Source: Nocardia crassostreae (lineage in GTDB: Bacteria > Actinomycetota > Actinomycetes > Mycobacteriales > Mycobacteriaceae). Taken from it: a DNA stretch of 57,066 nucleotides. Under the pieces are notes generated by a model. The model was not told the origin of the DNA and did no database searches. It saw only the letters and a list, made by a program, of their open reading frames with translations. Location of the stretch: the NCBI RefSeq assembly GCF_001613405.1, contig NZ_BDCH01000021.1, positions 1-57,066 on the forward strand, in the 5' to 3' direction. Below, piece after piece: positions 8,035 to 18,174 of the stretch (position 1 is its first letter; each line of letters begins with the position of its first letter). Both the position numbers and the translations under genes were made by a program.

Positions 8035-9636
8035 GTGAACGAGTCCGCTGACGGATTGCTGCCCGACCCGGCGGGGGTCGGCGCCGAGGAGTTCCCGCAT
8101 GCCGAGCGGCTGCGGCTGTTCTCGTTCGCGACCGCCGAGAAGCGCGGGGATTACCTGTGGGTTTTGCGGGCGTTCGATACGGCGCGGGCGGCATATGTGG
8201 TGTTGTTGCACGCCTCGGATGTCGCGGAGACGCTCAATCGTTGCCCGGGGGCGCCGGGGTTGACCGCCACCGAGGTGGGGCCGCTGCTGGAGCAGTTGCA
8301 TCAGTGGGGGGTGCTGGAGCGCAGCTATGACGGGACGCGGGCGGCGACGCTGGCCGAATACCGGAATCGGCATTACGTGTATCAGTTCTCGCAGGCCGGA
8401 TATCAGGCATTTCGGGCGGTTTCGGATGTGCTGGCGGCGCGGCTGGACGAGGCGGCGCTGTCGCGCATGGTGTTGCCGGAGCTGCTGGCGGATCTGAATA
8501 CCCTTGCCGAGGCGAACAAGAGCGGGGACGCGCCGCGGGTCTACCGGGTGCTGAACCGTCTGGACCGGGCGCTGTCGGATCTGGCGGAGCGGGCGGCGCA
8601 TTTCTACCTGACGCTCGGCGATCTAGTGCGGACCACCGAGGCGACGCCGGAGGCCTTCCTCGCGCACAAGGACGCCCTGCTGGCGCATATGCGCGAGTTC
8701 TCCATGGATCTCGCCCGGTTCGCGCCGCGCCTGGCGACCGCGATTCGCGAGGTCGAGGAGACCGGCGTCGACGACCTCATCGAGCGGGCGGCACGCTGCG
8801 ATGAGCGCGTGCTGCTGAATACCGCCGAGCGGCAAGCCGATTGGCGAGCCCGCTGGCAGGGCCTGCGGTCCTGGTTCCTCGCCGACGGCGAAGCCACCCT
8901 CACCGAATGCGAGCGCCTGCGCGAAGCGACCATGAGCGCCATCGCCGCGGTCCTGTCCCTGCTGCGCCGGGTCACCGAGACCCGCAAGGGCGGCGTGAGC
9001 CGCGAATCGGCCCTGCGCCACCTGGCGGGCTGGTTCACCGCCGCCCCCACCGCCGACGCCGCCCACGCCCTCTACGACGCCGTCTTCGGCCTGGGCCGCC
9101 CCCGCCACCTCGCCATGCAGCATCCGGACGCCGATATCATCCCCGCCATCCGATCCTGTTGGGACGCACCGCCTTTGGAGATCGCCCGCACCCTCGCCGA
9201 AACCGGCCGCCCGCCGACCCCCGGCGCTCCCGCCCGCCTGCAACGCAATGACGCGGGCATCCGCCGCCTGCGCGAGGCCCAACTCGACGCCCAGCGCGCC
9301 CGCGCCGAGGCCGCCCGCTCCCTGGCCTCCGCCGACGTCCACGAACGCGAACTCGACGACAGCGAAACCGAGGTCCTGCTCCGCCTCATCGACGCCGCCT
9401 CCACCGCCTGGGTCCCGGTCTCCGGACGCGTCTCCGGCACAACAGGTTCCGACAGCAGCGTCACCCTGACAGTCTCCGAATGCGAAGGCTCCACCGTCGT
9501 CCGCACCGCCCGCGGCCTCCTCCACCTCAACGGCCGCCGCCTCGACATCCGCGAAACCGCCACCTCCCGCAAGAACTCCGCCGCCCTCGAGCGCGCCGCC
9601 GCCACGCGCGGGGCCGACCGGAAGGAGCGTGGGTGA
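8035..9636 (+). CDS. jetA: JetA-like subunit of a type II Wadjet system (DUF2397/TIGR02677)
   Basis: A 533-residue protein. The GTG at 8035 is chosen because TAACCT (8022-8027) lies 7 nt upstream and family similarity begins soon after it; the frame is open from 7972. The N-terminal FSFATAEKRGDYLWVLRAFD and the winged-helix-like LTATEVGPLLEQLHQWGVLE match TIGR02677 proteins. These are the kleisin-like subunit of bacterial SMC plasmid-defence complexes (Wadjet type II; related to MukF/MksF). Coiled-coil segments occupy the middle. Its TGA overlaps the jetB ATG by one base. The frame is fully intact, unlike jetB and jetC. Family assignment rests on gene order and sequence features, not a search. 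Confidence 0.8.
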   Translation: MNESADGLLPDPAGVGAEEFPHAERLRLFSFATAEKRGDYLWVLRAFDTARAAYVVLLHASDVAETLNRCPGAPGLTATEVGPLLEQLHQWGVLERSYDGTRAATLAEYRNRHYVYQFSQAGYQAFRAVSDVLAARLDEAALSRMVLPELLADLNTLAEANKSGDAPRVYRVLNRLDRALSDLAERAAHFYLTLGDLVRTTEATPEAFLAHKDALLAHMREFSMDLARFAPRLATAIREVEETGVDDLIERAARCDERVLLNTAERQADWRARWQGLRSWFLADGEATLTECERLREATMSAIAAVLSLLRRVTETRKGGVSRESALRHLAGWFTAAPTADAAHALYDAVFGLGRPRHLAMQHPDADIIPAIRSCWDAPPLEIARTLAETGRPPTPGAPARLQRNDAGIRRLREAQLDAQRARAEAARSLASADVHERELDDSETEVLLRLIDAASTAWVPVSGRVSGTTGSDSSVTLTVSECEGSTVVRTARGLLHLNGRRLDIRETATSRKNSAALERAAATRGADRKERG

Positions 9637-11020
9637 TGCACGCGCGGTCCATTGATTCGCTGGCGTTGGACAACTATCAGCGGGCGGCTCGGGTGATTCT
9701 GGCGAATCATCTTGTGACGCGGAAGTATCCGGATCGGATCGCCTTGCCGTTGTTGCGGCGGTGGGCTACCGAGTTGCGGGAGGATCTGGCGGAGCTGTTC
9801 GGGTATCGGCTCGAGGTGACCGAGACGACGGCTCGATTGTTTCCGGTGCTCGACGAGCTCGATTCGGGGCGGCCCGCGCGGACGACCGGGGATCGGGTGT
9901 TCGATCGGCGGCGGTATGCCTATCTGGCGTTGGCGCTGGCGGCGCTGGGGCGGGCCGGGGATCAGATCACGTTGTCGGAGTTGGCGGATCAGGTCGCGGC
10001 CTATACCGAGCGGGTGGACGGGCTGGAGCTCGCGCCCGATCGGGCGGCGGATCGGGACGCTTTCGTGGATGCGGTCGGGTGGCTGGCGGCGCGCGGGGCG
10101 GTGACGCGGGCGGGTGGGCGTCGGATCCCGAAGCGGGAGAGGCGCTTTACGATATCGATCGGGCGGTGGTGTTCGCGCTGTTCCGGCCGCCGCGGGCGCT
10201 GCAGCATCTGCAGAGCGTGGCGGGACTGCTGGGCGAGGAGGCCGGGGGTAGCGATACCCGTTCGCCCGCAGCGTCTTTGGCGGCGCGGAAGGTGCGGCGG
10301 GCGCTGGTGGAGCAGCCGGTGGTGTATGCCGATGCGTGGGAGGAACCGCATCGGACGTTGCTGGCGCAGGAGAAGCTGGTGGCCGAGGTGGAGCTGGTCA
10401 CCGGGCTCAAGGCGGAGCGGCGCGCCGAGGGAGTCGCGTTGATCGACAGTTCCGGGCGGTTGTCGGATGTGCGGTTCCCGGGCACGGGCACGCTCGCGCA
10501 GGTGGCGCTGCTGCTCGCGGGTGAGATCGCCGATCTGGTGCTCGATATCGACAATCCGGTGGAGCGGCGCGAACGGCCGGAGCGACCGCTCACCGATCTG
10601 GTGGAGCAGCTCGATACCGCCATCCCGATGACCACCGTCTTCGCGCCGCTGGCCGATCCGGTGGATATTTTTGCCCCGCAGGAGGATTCGGACGCCGAGG
10701 ACGAGCAGGAGCCGGAGATTCCGGACTTCCCGTTCCTCGAATCGTCCTGGATCCGCGACACCGTGCAGATGCTCGCCGACCGCTACGGCGCGACCTTCGC
10801 CGCCCAATGGCAGGCCGATGTCCCCGGGCTCACCGCCGAGGTGGTGGGGCTGCTGGAGCGGCTGCGGCTGGTCGAACTCGTGGACGGCGGCCTGCTCATC
10901 CTGCCCGCCCTCGCTCGTTACCGCGGGGCCATCGTCACCATCCGCACCCGCGCGGAGACCGAATTGTTCATCTCGCCCACCGAAGTCGGCGAGCACGCTG
11001 CAGAGAAGGGGCATCGATGA
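9636..11020 (+). pseudogene. jetB: JetB-like Wadjet subunit (DUF2398/TIGR02678), frameshifted
   Basis: The start ATG at 9636 overlaps the jetA stop and has AGGAG 8 nt upstream. The first about 158 codons (NYQRAARVILANHL ... WLAARGAVTR) read in one frame. From about 10110 the family sequence continues one frame back (WASDPEAGEALYDIDRAVVF to the end at 11020). Restoring one G in the GGG at 10108-10110 joins both halves into a 461-residue protein of normal size for TIGR02678, the kite-like partner of the SMC complex. The second half remains free of stops. The stop overlaps the jetC ATG (ATGA). Either the gene is recently inactivated or the base was lost in sequencing. Confidence 0.8.
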
Positions 11021-14000
11021 CCGACCTCATTCACGGTGGAGTCCGATTCGTTCCCACCCGCGCGGGCATCGTCAACCTGTAGGACTACCGGGATCAGGAG
11101 TTCTGCTTCGCCGACGGGCGTCTCGTGTTGCGCGGGCCCAACGGCTCCAGCAAGACCAAGGCGCTCGAGGTGCTGTTCCCCTTCGTGCTCGACGGGCGCA
11201 TCGAGCCGCGGCGGCTCAACCCGTTCGCGGGTGAAGAGCGCACCATGAAGTCGAACCTGTTGTACCGCAAGCAGGAATCGGCCTACTCCTATGTGTGGAT
11301 GTAGTTCGCACGCGGCAACTGGGGCGAGCCCGAGACGGTGACCATCGGCATCGGCATGCGCGCCACCCGGTCGGTGGACAAGGTGACCCGCTGGTATTTC
11401 GTCGCGGACGGCCGTGTGGGCGTGGACTTCTCACTGTTGGGCCCCGACGATCGCCCGCTGACCCGCAAGCAGCTGGCCGAGCAGATCGGCGGCGACGCCA
11501 TCGTGGACCGGCCCGTCGAATATCGCGCCGCCATCGACGCCCGCATGTTCGGCCTCGGCCAGCAACGCTACGACCAGCTCATCAATCTCATTCTCACGCT
11601 GCGCCGCCCGCAGCTGGCCAAGAACCTCGACCCGCGCGGCCTGTCCCAGGCCCCCACCGACGGCCTGCGCCCGCTCGACGAGCAGCTCATCCTCGACGCC
11701 GCCCGCTCCTTCAGCGATATGGAAGAGGTCGGCCGCACCCTCGAGGGTCTCGTCCAGGCCGACAGCGCCACCCGCGCCTTCGTCGGCGTCTACCGCAAAT
11801 ATCTTGCCGTCCAAGCGAAGACGGATGTCGACCAGGTCCGCACCCGCCTCGACGCCGTCACCCACTCCAGCACCGCCCTGCACGCGGTCGCGGCCCTGCG
11901 CCAGCGCCGCGACGCCGACCGCGCCGCCGCCGAAACCCGCGCCGAGGACGCCGATCGCGCCTACGAACAGGCCCTCGCCGACCGTGAAACCCTTCAGCGC
12001 TCCAGCGCCTACGAGGGCAAACAGCAGCTCGACGACCTCGCCGACGCCGTCAAACGCCTCGAGTCCTCCTCCGCCGTCCACGACGACAAATCCCTCAAGG
12101 CCCGTCAAACCGTCGACCAGCGCGCCGAGGAATCCGAACGCGCCCAGGCCGCCGTCCAGAACGCCGCCTCCGCCCTCGCCCGCGGCGAGGACGAACTCCG
12201 TTCCGCCGCGGAAGAAGCCGGAATCCCCTGGACCTCCCTCCCCGAGCAGGCCCGCGCCGACCACCTCACCACCACCGTCCGCTCCCACGCCGAGGAACGC
12301 GACGCCGACGTCCGTGCCGTCCGCCGCGCCCTCACCCTCGTCGATGCCGCCGTCACCGAACGCACCCGCGCCGAACGAGCCACCCAGCGCGCCACCGAAC
12401 TCCGCGAATCCGCCGCCGCCGACATTGCCCAAGCCGAAGCCGCGGTAGCCCTGGCCCGCTCCAATACCGCTGCGAGCCTGCGCGATTGGTGGGACACCCA
12501 CCGCCAGGTCTCACCCCCCATCCGCACCGGATTGTTCGAGGCCCTCGACGACGCCCTCGCCCACGCCGGAACCGAACCCGCGGCTGCCGCTCCGCCCGCC
12601 GATTCGAACCGACCGAAGCGCAAGGGCGCCGGTCGCGCCGCGGCCGGAGAGGCAGCCGCGTCGGTGGCGGCCACGTCCGTCTCGAAGCTGTTGCCCGGCA
12701 CTATCGATGGTGATGCTTCCGGTGCCGCGGTACCGGCGACAACCGACGCCATGGAATCCGCAAGCACCGCGGCGCGCTCCGGAGACACCGGCGCGCCAGG
12801 GACCGGCGACGCCCCCGGGTCCGCAGGCGGCGCCGCCTCCACCGGCAGCGCGGTTGCCGAGGCCGGAGACGCCGCCGGGGTCACCGCGAGGACCGGATCT
12901 GCCGCCGATCCGGGGGCGGTGCCCGCAACCCCCGCCGAGGTGCTTGCCGAACGCACCGAACCGCTGACCGAGGAGATTCGCGGTCGCCGTCAAGAGGCTC
13001 GGGCGCGCGCCGGACAGGCCACCGCCCGCGCGGCCGAGCTTCGCGCCGAGCGCGAACAGGTGGCCGCCGAACGCGATGACGCCCCACCGACTTTCGCCGC
13101 ACGCACCGATACGCGCGACGGTCGGCCCGGTGCACCCCTGTGGCGGCTGGTGCGCTTCGCCGATCACGTCACCCAGGAAGCGGCCGCCGGTATCGAAGCA
13201 GCCCTGCAAGCCGCGAACCTGCTCGACGGCTGGGTGTGCGCCGAAGCCACGCTGCCCGAGCACGACTCGGATCAGTTCCTGAAGCCCTTGCCGCAGACCG
13301 ACCGACCGGCAGGCCGAACCCTGGCCGATGTACTCGTGGTCGAGGACGACTCCGACACGCTGACGGTGCCGCGCGAGACCGTCGCCGACGTACTCGCCTC
13401 CATCGCACTGTACGAGGTCGGCCCCACGCCCGCGAAGCGCACGTCCACGGGTCGAAACGCCCCGTCCACCAGCGCATCCGCCGTAGGTGCGAATGATGAG
13501 GCGTGGGGTGGCGCAGACGCCCTCGATGTGGCGGGGTTGTTCATCGTCGGGACGGATGGCCGTTTCCGGCAGGGGGTGCAGGTCGGGCGGCATGTCAAGG
13601 CCGATGCGGAGTTCATCGGGACCACTGCCCGCGCGCGTCGACGGGAGCTGCGGCTCGGCGAGCTTGCCGCGGCGATCGAGTCGTCCGAGGCCGAGGCGCG
13701 CGAGGCGCAGGCCGCCGAGCAGGGCGCGACCGATGAGCTGGCCCGGATTTCGGCTGCGGCCAAGGCGCTTCCGCGTACGACGGCGGTGACCGCGGCCCTG
13801 CGGACGGTCTCGGAGGCGGCTGGTGTGCTGCGGTCGCGCTCGGAAGCGGCGGCGCAGGCGGAGCGGGACCTCGATCAGGCGGTCGCCGAATATACGGTCG
13901 CCGACAAGAAGGTTCGGGCCATTGCGGCCGATCACAAGGCGCCGCGTGACCCGGCCGAGCTCGATGCCCTGGCGGCGGCCGTGCGGCATTTCGAGAATGC

Positions 14001-15663
14001 GGGTACCGCCCTGTTGCGGCTGCGCGGGGACCATCAGCGCGAGCACGAGCGGGCGCGCGAGGCCGGGGACCGGCTCGACGAATCCAAGGATCTGGCGGAG
14101 GCTTTCGCCGAAGAGGCGGAGGCGGCGCGCGGCGGGTACGAGGAACAGCTGCGGAAGCTGGAGACGCTGCGGGAGGCGCTCGGGGCCGGGGCGGCCGATA
14201 TCGATCGCGAGCTGGAGTTGGCGCGCGAGAAGATCGATGCCGCGCGGGCCGAGCAGAAGGCCGCCCGTAAGGCCGCGCACGATGCCATCGAGGGCGTCGG
14301 CACGGCCGAGGGTGCGCATCGGGCGGCGCGCGAGACATTGAGCACCGCGCTCACCGAATTGCTGGCCGATGTGCGGCATCTGGCACCCTACGCCCGCCCG
14401 GATCTGCTGAGCCTGCTCGGGGCGCCCGCCGAATCACGGTGGCCCAGTAGCGATGCCGCCTGGTCCACGGCCGAGCAGCTGCTGTACCGGATCGAGAATG
14501 GGGATCCCGAGACCGAACCGCGCGTGCTGCCCGAGGAAGTGGCGGAGCTGTTCGAGAACCTCTCCACCGCGACGGCTTCGGTGCGCGCCGGAGAGGCCGC
14601 GCGCAAGAACACCCGCAGTGCGGTGACCACCGCGCTCCAGGAGTTCGACGCGGCGCTCACCGCCGCCCGGCAGGATTACCGCCTGCATTGGGATGCGGCG
14701 GACGGGCTGACCGTGGTGCAGGTGCACGACGATCACGGGCTGTCGGCTCTCGCGGATTTCGCCGAGCGGATCGGGGCCGCGCGCCGGGATCAGGAGCTGC
14801 TGCTCACCGACTCCGAGCGGCGTATTCTCGAGGATGCCCTGCGGACCGGCCTGGCCCAGCAGATTCACGAACGCACCTCCGACGCACGCGATCTCATCTC
14901 CCGCATGGGTATGGAGATGAAGCAGCGCCGCATGTCCTCGGGCAATACCATCGGCGTGCACTGGGTGCTGGCCGACAACCTGTCCGAGCCCGCCCGCGCC
15001 GTCTGCAAACTCCTCGACCGCGACTCGTCAGAGCTGACTCCCGATGACCTGGGCACCATCCGCGCCCATTTCGCCGCCGAGATCCGCGCCGCCCGCGCCG
15101 CGCATCCGGAGCGCTCTTTCCCCGAAATCCTCGCGGCCACCCTCGATTACCGCACCTGGCGGATCTTCTCGTTCACCATCGTCACCGCCGACGGCACCGA
15201 GGACCACCTCACCGTCGCCCGCCACAGCGCCCTCTCCGGCGGCGAACAGTCGGTCTCCCTGCACCTCCCCCTCTTCGCCGCCGCCCACGTCATGCTGGAT
15301 TCCGCCGACCCCCAGGCCCCCCGCCTGCTCGCCCTGGACGAAGCCTTCGCGGGTGTCGACGACAACGGCCGCAGCGAACTCCTCGGCCTCTCCGTCCAAT
15401 TCGACCTGGACCTCTTCATGACCGGCTACGACCTCTGGATCACCTACCCCCACGTCCCCGCCTGCGCCCACTACGACCTGGCCCACAGCGCCGCCGAGAA
15501 CACCGTCTCCGCCACCCTCCTGGTCTGGGACAGCGACGACCTCCTCGCCGAACACGACGGCTCCGACCTCACCGCCGCCCTAGGCTCCCCCAACCGCCGC
15601 CGCACCCCCCACACCATCCAGGGCGGCATCACCTTCGACGAGGCCGTCCTCGCCGACGCGTAA
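11017..15663 (+). pseudogene. jetC: JetC-like SMC ATPase of Wadjet type II, with two in-frame TAG codons
   Basis: A 1,549-codon frame from the ATG at 11017. Codon 22 (11080-11082) and codon 96 (11302-11304) are TAG; family sequence (FVPTRAGIVNL-x-DYRDQEF and SYVWM-x-FARG) continues across both, where Trp and Glu would be expected. Walker A reads GPNGSSKT (residues 40-47) instead of GPNGSGKT. The remaining about 1,440 codons are open: long Ala/Glu/Arg coiled coils, an Ala/Thr/Gly-rich insert at about 508-650, the ABC signature LSGGEQ (about 1405) and Walker B RLLALDEAF (about 1440). A restart at 11338 would lack Walker A. TIGR02680-type SMC proteins power DNA loop extrusion in Wadjet. No JetD nuclease gene follows. 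Confidence 0.82.
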
Positions 15664-15697
15664 CCCCCACTCCGACTGGCACGTAGTGTCGGAATAC

Positions 15698-16150
15698 GTG
15701 ACCGACCTCGAGATTCGACCCGCCACGGCCGACGACGTTCCCGCGATCGTCGCACTGCTCGCCGACGACTTCCTCGGCGCGACCCGCGAGGACCGCACCG
15801 ACCTCACGCCTTATCTCGAGGCATTCGCGCTCGCCGACGCGGACCCGAATCAGCACATCGCCGTCGCCGAGCGCGACGGCCATATCGTCGGCACCTTGCA
15901 GCTCAGCGTGATTCAGGGCCTGTCACTGCGGGCGGCGAGACGGGCGCAGATCGAAGGCGTGCGCGTACACCGCGAGGAGCGCGGATCGGGCCTCGGCACG
16001 ACCCTCATGGAATGGGCCGCGACCAGAGCGCGCGAACTCGGCTGCTCGATCGTGCAACTGACATCGAACGCCCAGCGCACCGACGCACACCGCTTCTACG
16101 AGCGCCTGGGCTACGAGCCGTCCCACATCGGTTTCAAACTCGCCCTCTGA
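15698..16150 (+). CDS. GNAT-family N-acetyltransferase
   Basis: A 150-residue protein. The GTG at 15698 is preferred over 15686 because TAGTGT (15684-15689) lies 8 nt upstream, fitting a leaderless mRNA. The fold is complete: EIRPATADDVPAIVALL at the N-terminus, the acetyl-CoA loop VHREERGSGLGTTLMEWA (R/Q-x-x-G-x-G/A), and the C-terminal NAQRTDAHRFYERLGYEP. GNAT enzymes transfer acetyl from acetyl-CoA to small amines or proteins; the acceptor is unknown. It follows jetC by 34 bp, where a jetD gene would normally be found, but has its own promoter-like box and no link to Wadjet. Confidence 0.88.
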   Translation: MTDLEIRPATADDVPAIVALLADDFLGATREDRTDLTPYLEAFALADADPNQHIAVAERDGHIVGTLQLSVIQGLSLRAARRAQIEGVRVHREERGSGLGTTLMEWAATRARELGCSIVQLTSNAQRTDAHRFYERLGYEPSHIGFKLAL

Positions 16151-16152
16151 CG

Positions 16153-16168
16153 CTCCCGGCTTCGGGAG
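16153..16168. terminator. Bidirectional terminator hairpin
   Basis: CTCCCG-GCTT-CGGGAG forms a 6-bp GC stem with a 4-nt loop, extended by weaker pairing outside. It lies in the 20 bp between the convergent GNAT and MarR genes. There is no clear U-run. Confidence 0.6.
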
Positions 16169-16170
16169 TA

Positions 16171-16617
16171 TCAGGCGCGGGCCGGGGTGCGGTGCAGGAA
16201 GTCCACGAGGGGGGCCAGTTCGGGGATGGTTTCGGCGTCGGCGAGGGCCTGTTCGAGGGCGCGGTCGTGGGTGGGGTGGGCTTCGTCGTAGGTTCGGCGG
16301 CCCTTGGCGGTGAGTTCGGTGTAGATGCCGCGGCGGTCGTCGGGGCACAGGACGCGGACGAGGAGGCCGCGGTCCTCGAGGCGGTTGACCAGGCGGGTGG
16401 TGGCGCTGGCGGAGAGGGCGGCGGCGCGGGAGAGCTGGGACATGCGCATATGCCAGCCGTCCTGGCGGGAGAGGGCGTCGAGGACGGTGTATTCGACGAC
16501 GGAGAGGTCGTGTTCGCGTAGTTCGCGCTCCAGGGCGGTTTCGATATGGCCGTGCAGGGCGGCCAGGGTGCGCCAGCCGGTGGCCCGCACTTCGATCGCG
16601 TCGTCGGCAATTCCCAT
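16171..16617 (-). CDS. MarR-family regulator
   Basis: A 148-residue protein from the ATG at 16617; the frame extends to 16659 but that overlaps the operator region. The winged-helix core is LSVVEYTVLDALSRQDGWHM, then SQLSRAAALSASATTRLVNR (recognition helix), LEDRGLLVRVLCPDDRRGIY (wing with the D-x-R motif) and a C-terminal dimerisation helix. It is divergent from an MFS transporter, and the intervening region has two TGCA-containing dyads, so it probably represses itself and the pump until a ligand binds. MarR regulators commonly respond to phenolic compounds or oxidants; the ligand here is unknown. Confidence 0.88.
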   Translation of the reverse strand: MGIADDAIEVRATGWRTLAALHGHIETALERELREHDLSVVEYTVLDALSRQDGWHMRMSQLSRAAALSASATTRLVNRLEDRGLLVRVLCPDDRRGIYTELTAKGRRTYDEAHPTHDRALEQALADAETIPELAPLVDFLHRTPARA

Positions 16618-16637
16618 GAGGACAGCATAGCGCCGAC

Positions 16638-16685
16638 TTGCAATAGTGCGCGCGTGCAATTATCTTTGCGTGCAGTTAGTTGCAC
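16638..16685. promoter_or_regulatory. MarR operator pair and MFS promoter region
   Basis: Two dyads share the TGCA core: TTGCA-N12-TGCAA (16638-16659) and GTGCA-N6-TGCAC (16670-16685). A TATATC -10-like box for the MFS gene follows at 16692-16697. Their position between the divergent genes fits joint repression by the MarR protein. Confidence 0.55.
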
Positions 16686-16756
16686 ACACGGTATATCGGC
16701 GGAAGCTCGGTCAGCGCGTGCGCAAGGCCAAGAACATCGCTTGGAAGGAAAGGCTC

Positions 16757-17944
16757 ATGCCGCTCGGCCTCATCGCCCTCGCGCTCGGGGGTTTCGGTAT
16801 CGGACTCACCGAGTTCGTGATCGCGGGTCTGCTCTCTTCGGTCGCCGACGACATGGGCGTTTCGGTGCCCACGGCCGGATACCTGATTTCCGGATACGCG
16901 CTCGCCGTGGTGGTGGGCGCGCTGGCGCTGACCCCGGTCGTCAACCGCTGGGAGCCCAAGCGGGCGCTCCAGGTGCTGATGGTCCTGTTCACCGCGGGCA
17001 ATGCGCTCTCGGCCATTGCGCCCGGATACGCCGCACTGCTGGGCGGGCGCATTCTCGCGGCGCTGGCGCACGGCGCGTTCTTCGGCATCGGCGCGGTACT
17101 GGCGGCCTCGCTGGTGGCGGCGGAGAAGAAGGCGGGCGCCATCTCGATCATGTTCGGCGGCTTGACGATCGCCAATGTGCTGGGCGTCCCGATGGGCACC
17201 GTCATCGGCCAGCAGTGGGGCTGGCGGGCCACCTTCGCGGTCATCGCGGTCGTCGGCGTGATCGCCCTCGCGGGCATTACCGCCTTGGTCCCCGCGCAGC
17301 CCGCGGACACCGCCGCCCGTCCGAGCCTGCGCTCCGAACTGGCCGTCTTCCGCAACACCCAGGTCTGGTACTCGCTCTCGCTGACCGTCCTGATCTTCGG
17401 CGGCATGTTCGGCGTGTTCATGTACATCGAGCCGCTGCTGACCCGCGTCACCGGCTTCTCCGAAGGCGCCATCCCGTGGCTGCTCGTCCTGTTCGGCCTT
17501 GGCCTGTTCGCGGGCAATCTGGTCGGCGGCCGCTGGGCCGACCGCACTCTGTCCCGCACCCTGTTCGGCATGACCTTCGCCCTCGCCGTGGTGCTGGCGG
17601 CCTTCGGCGTGCTCGACGAGTACAAGATCGCCGCCATCGTGCTGCTGCCCGCCATGGGCTTCTTCGGCTTCGGCGCGACCCCGGGCCTGCAGATGCGCAT
17701 CATGGACCACGCCGCCGCGGCCCCCACCATGGCGTCCTCGGCCAATATCGCCGCCTTCAACGTCGGCAACTTCCTCGGCGTCTGGCTCTCGGGCCTGGCC
17801 ATCGCGGCCCGACTCGGCTGGGGTTCGCCCCTGTGGGTCGGCGCGGCCTTCGCCGTGGCGGGAATCGCCGTCCTGGCCTTGGCCACTCGCGGCGAGCGCA
17901 CCCCGACCGCCGACACCCCGGCACGAGAACTCGCGACGGCGTAG
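16757..17944 (+). CDS. MFS transporter, DHA1 type
   Basis: A 395-residue, 12-TM protein. The ATG at 16757 has a strong GGAAGGAAAGG upstream; the longer frame from 16646 reads through the operator and is rejected. LGGFGIGLTEFVIAGLL in TM1 and the loop LTPVVNRWEPKRAL are typical of AraJ/Cmx-like efflux pumps. It is divergent from the MarR gene across two dyads, a common arrangement for an inducible multidrug or toxin exporter. A long nested hairpin follows its stop. The substrate is unknown. Confidence 0.87.
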   Translation: MPLGLIALALGGFGIGLTEFVIAGLLSSVADDMGVSVPTAGYLISGYALAVVVGALALTPVVNRWEPKRALQVLMVLFTAGNALSAIAPGYAALLGGRILAALAHGAFFGIGAVLAASLVAAEKKAGAISIMFGGLTIANVLGVPMGTVIGQQWGWRATFAVIAVVGVIALAGITALVPAQPADTAARPSLRSELAVFRNTQVWYSLSLTVLIFGGMFGVFMYIEPLLTRVTGFSEGAIPWLLVLFGLGLFAGNLVGGRWADRTLSRTLFGMTFALAVVLAAFGVLDEYKIAAIVLLPAMGFFGFGATPGLQMRIMDHAAAAPTMASSANIAAFNVGNFLGVWLSGLAIAARLGWGSPLWVGAAFAVAGIAVLALATRGERTPTADTPARELATA

Positions 17945-17973
17945 CCACCCCGCCGAGGAACCCACCACGACCC

Positions 17974-18027
17974 GCGAACCCCGGCACGAGAACCGGCCTT
18001 CATCGGCCGGACTCGACCGGGGTTCGC
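17974..18027. terminator. Nested hairpin terminator
   Basis: Outer arms GCGAACCCCGG (17974-17984) and CCGGGGTTCGC (18017-18027) pair perfectly over 11 bp. An inner CCGGCC/GGCCGG stem (17993-17998, 18005-18010) sits in the loop. It starts 30 bp after the MFS stop. No U-tract is present. Confidence 0.65.
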
Positions 18028-18174
18028 CGCTGTGGGGGCGCGGGATTCGCGGTCGTACCCTGCCCGGTCGAACGCTATCCGGCCGCGACCCGCCGGGAGC
18101 GCAGGCAGGGAAAACCGTTCCGGTGGGCAGGATTCCCTTGGCCACGAGCCCAGGCGCGGCGGTAGTCGTTCTTC

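Noticed and set aside
9636..11020. Programmed ribosomal frameshift in jetB
   Set aside because: No slippery heptamer or stimulatory structure is evident, and the same G-run loss occurs in unrelated genes of the window.
12511..14379. Long minus-strand frame inside jetC
   Set aside because: Shadow frame; low-complexity Arg/Gly composition and no start signal.
11017..15663. Genuine amber recoding (TAG as an amino acid) in jetC
   Set aside because: No suppressor tRNA or pyrrolysine machinery is visible in the window, the Walker A is also damaged, and jetB is frameshifted; plain disruption or sequence error is simpler.
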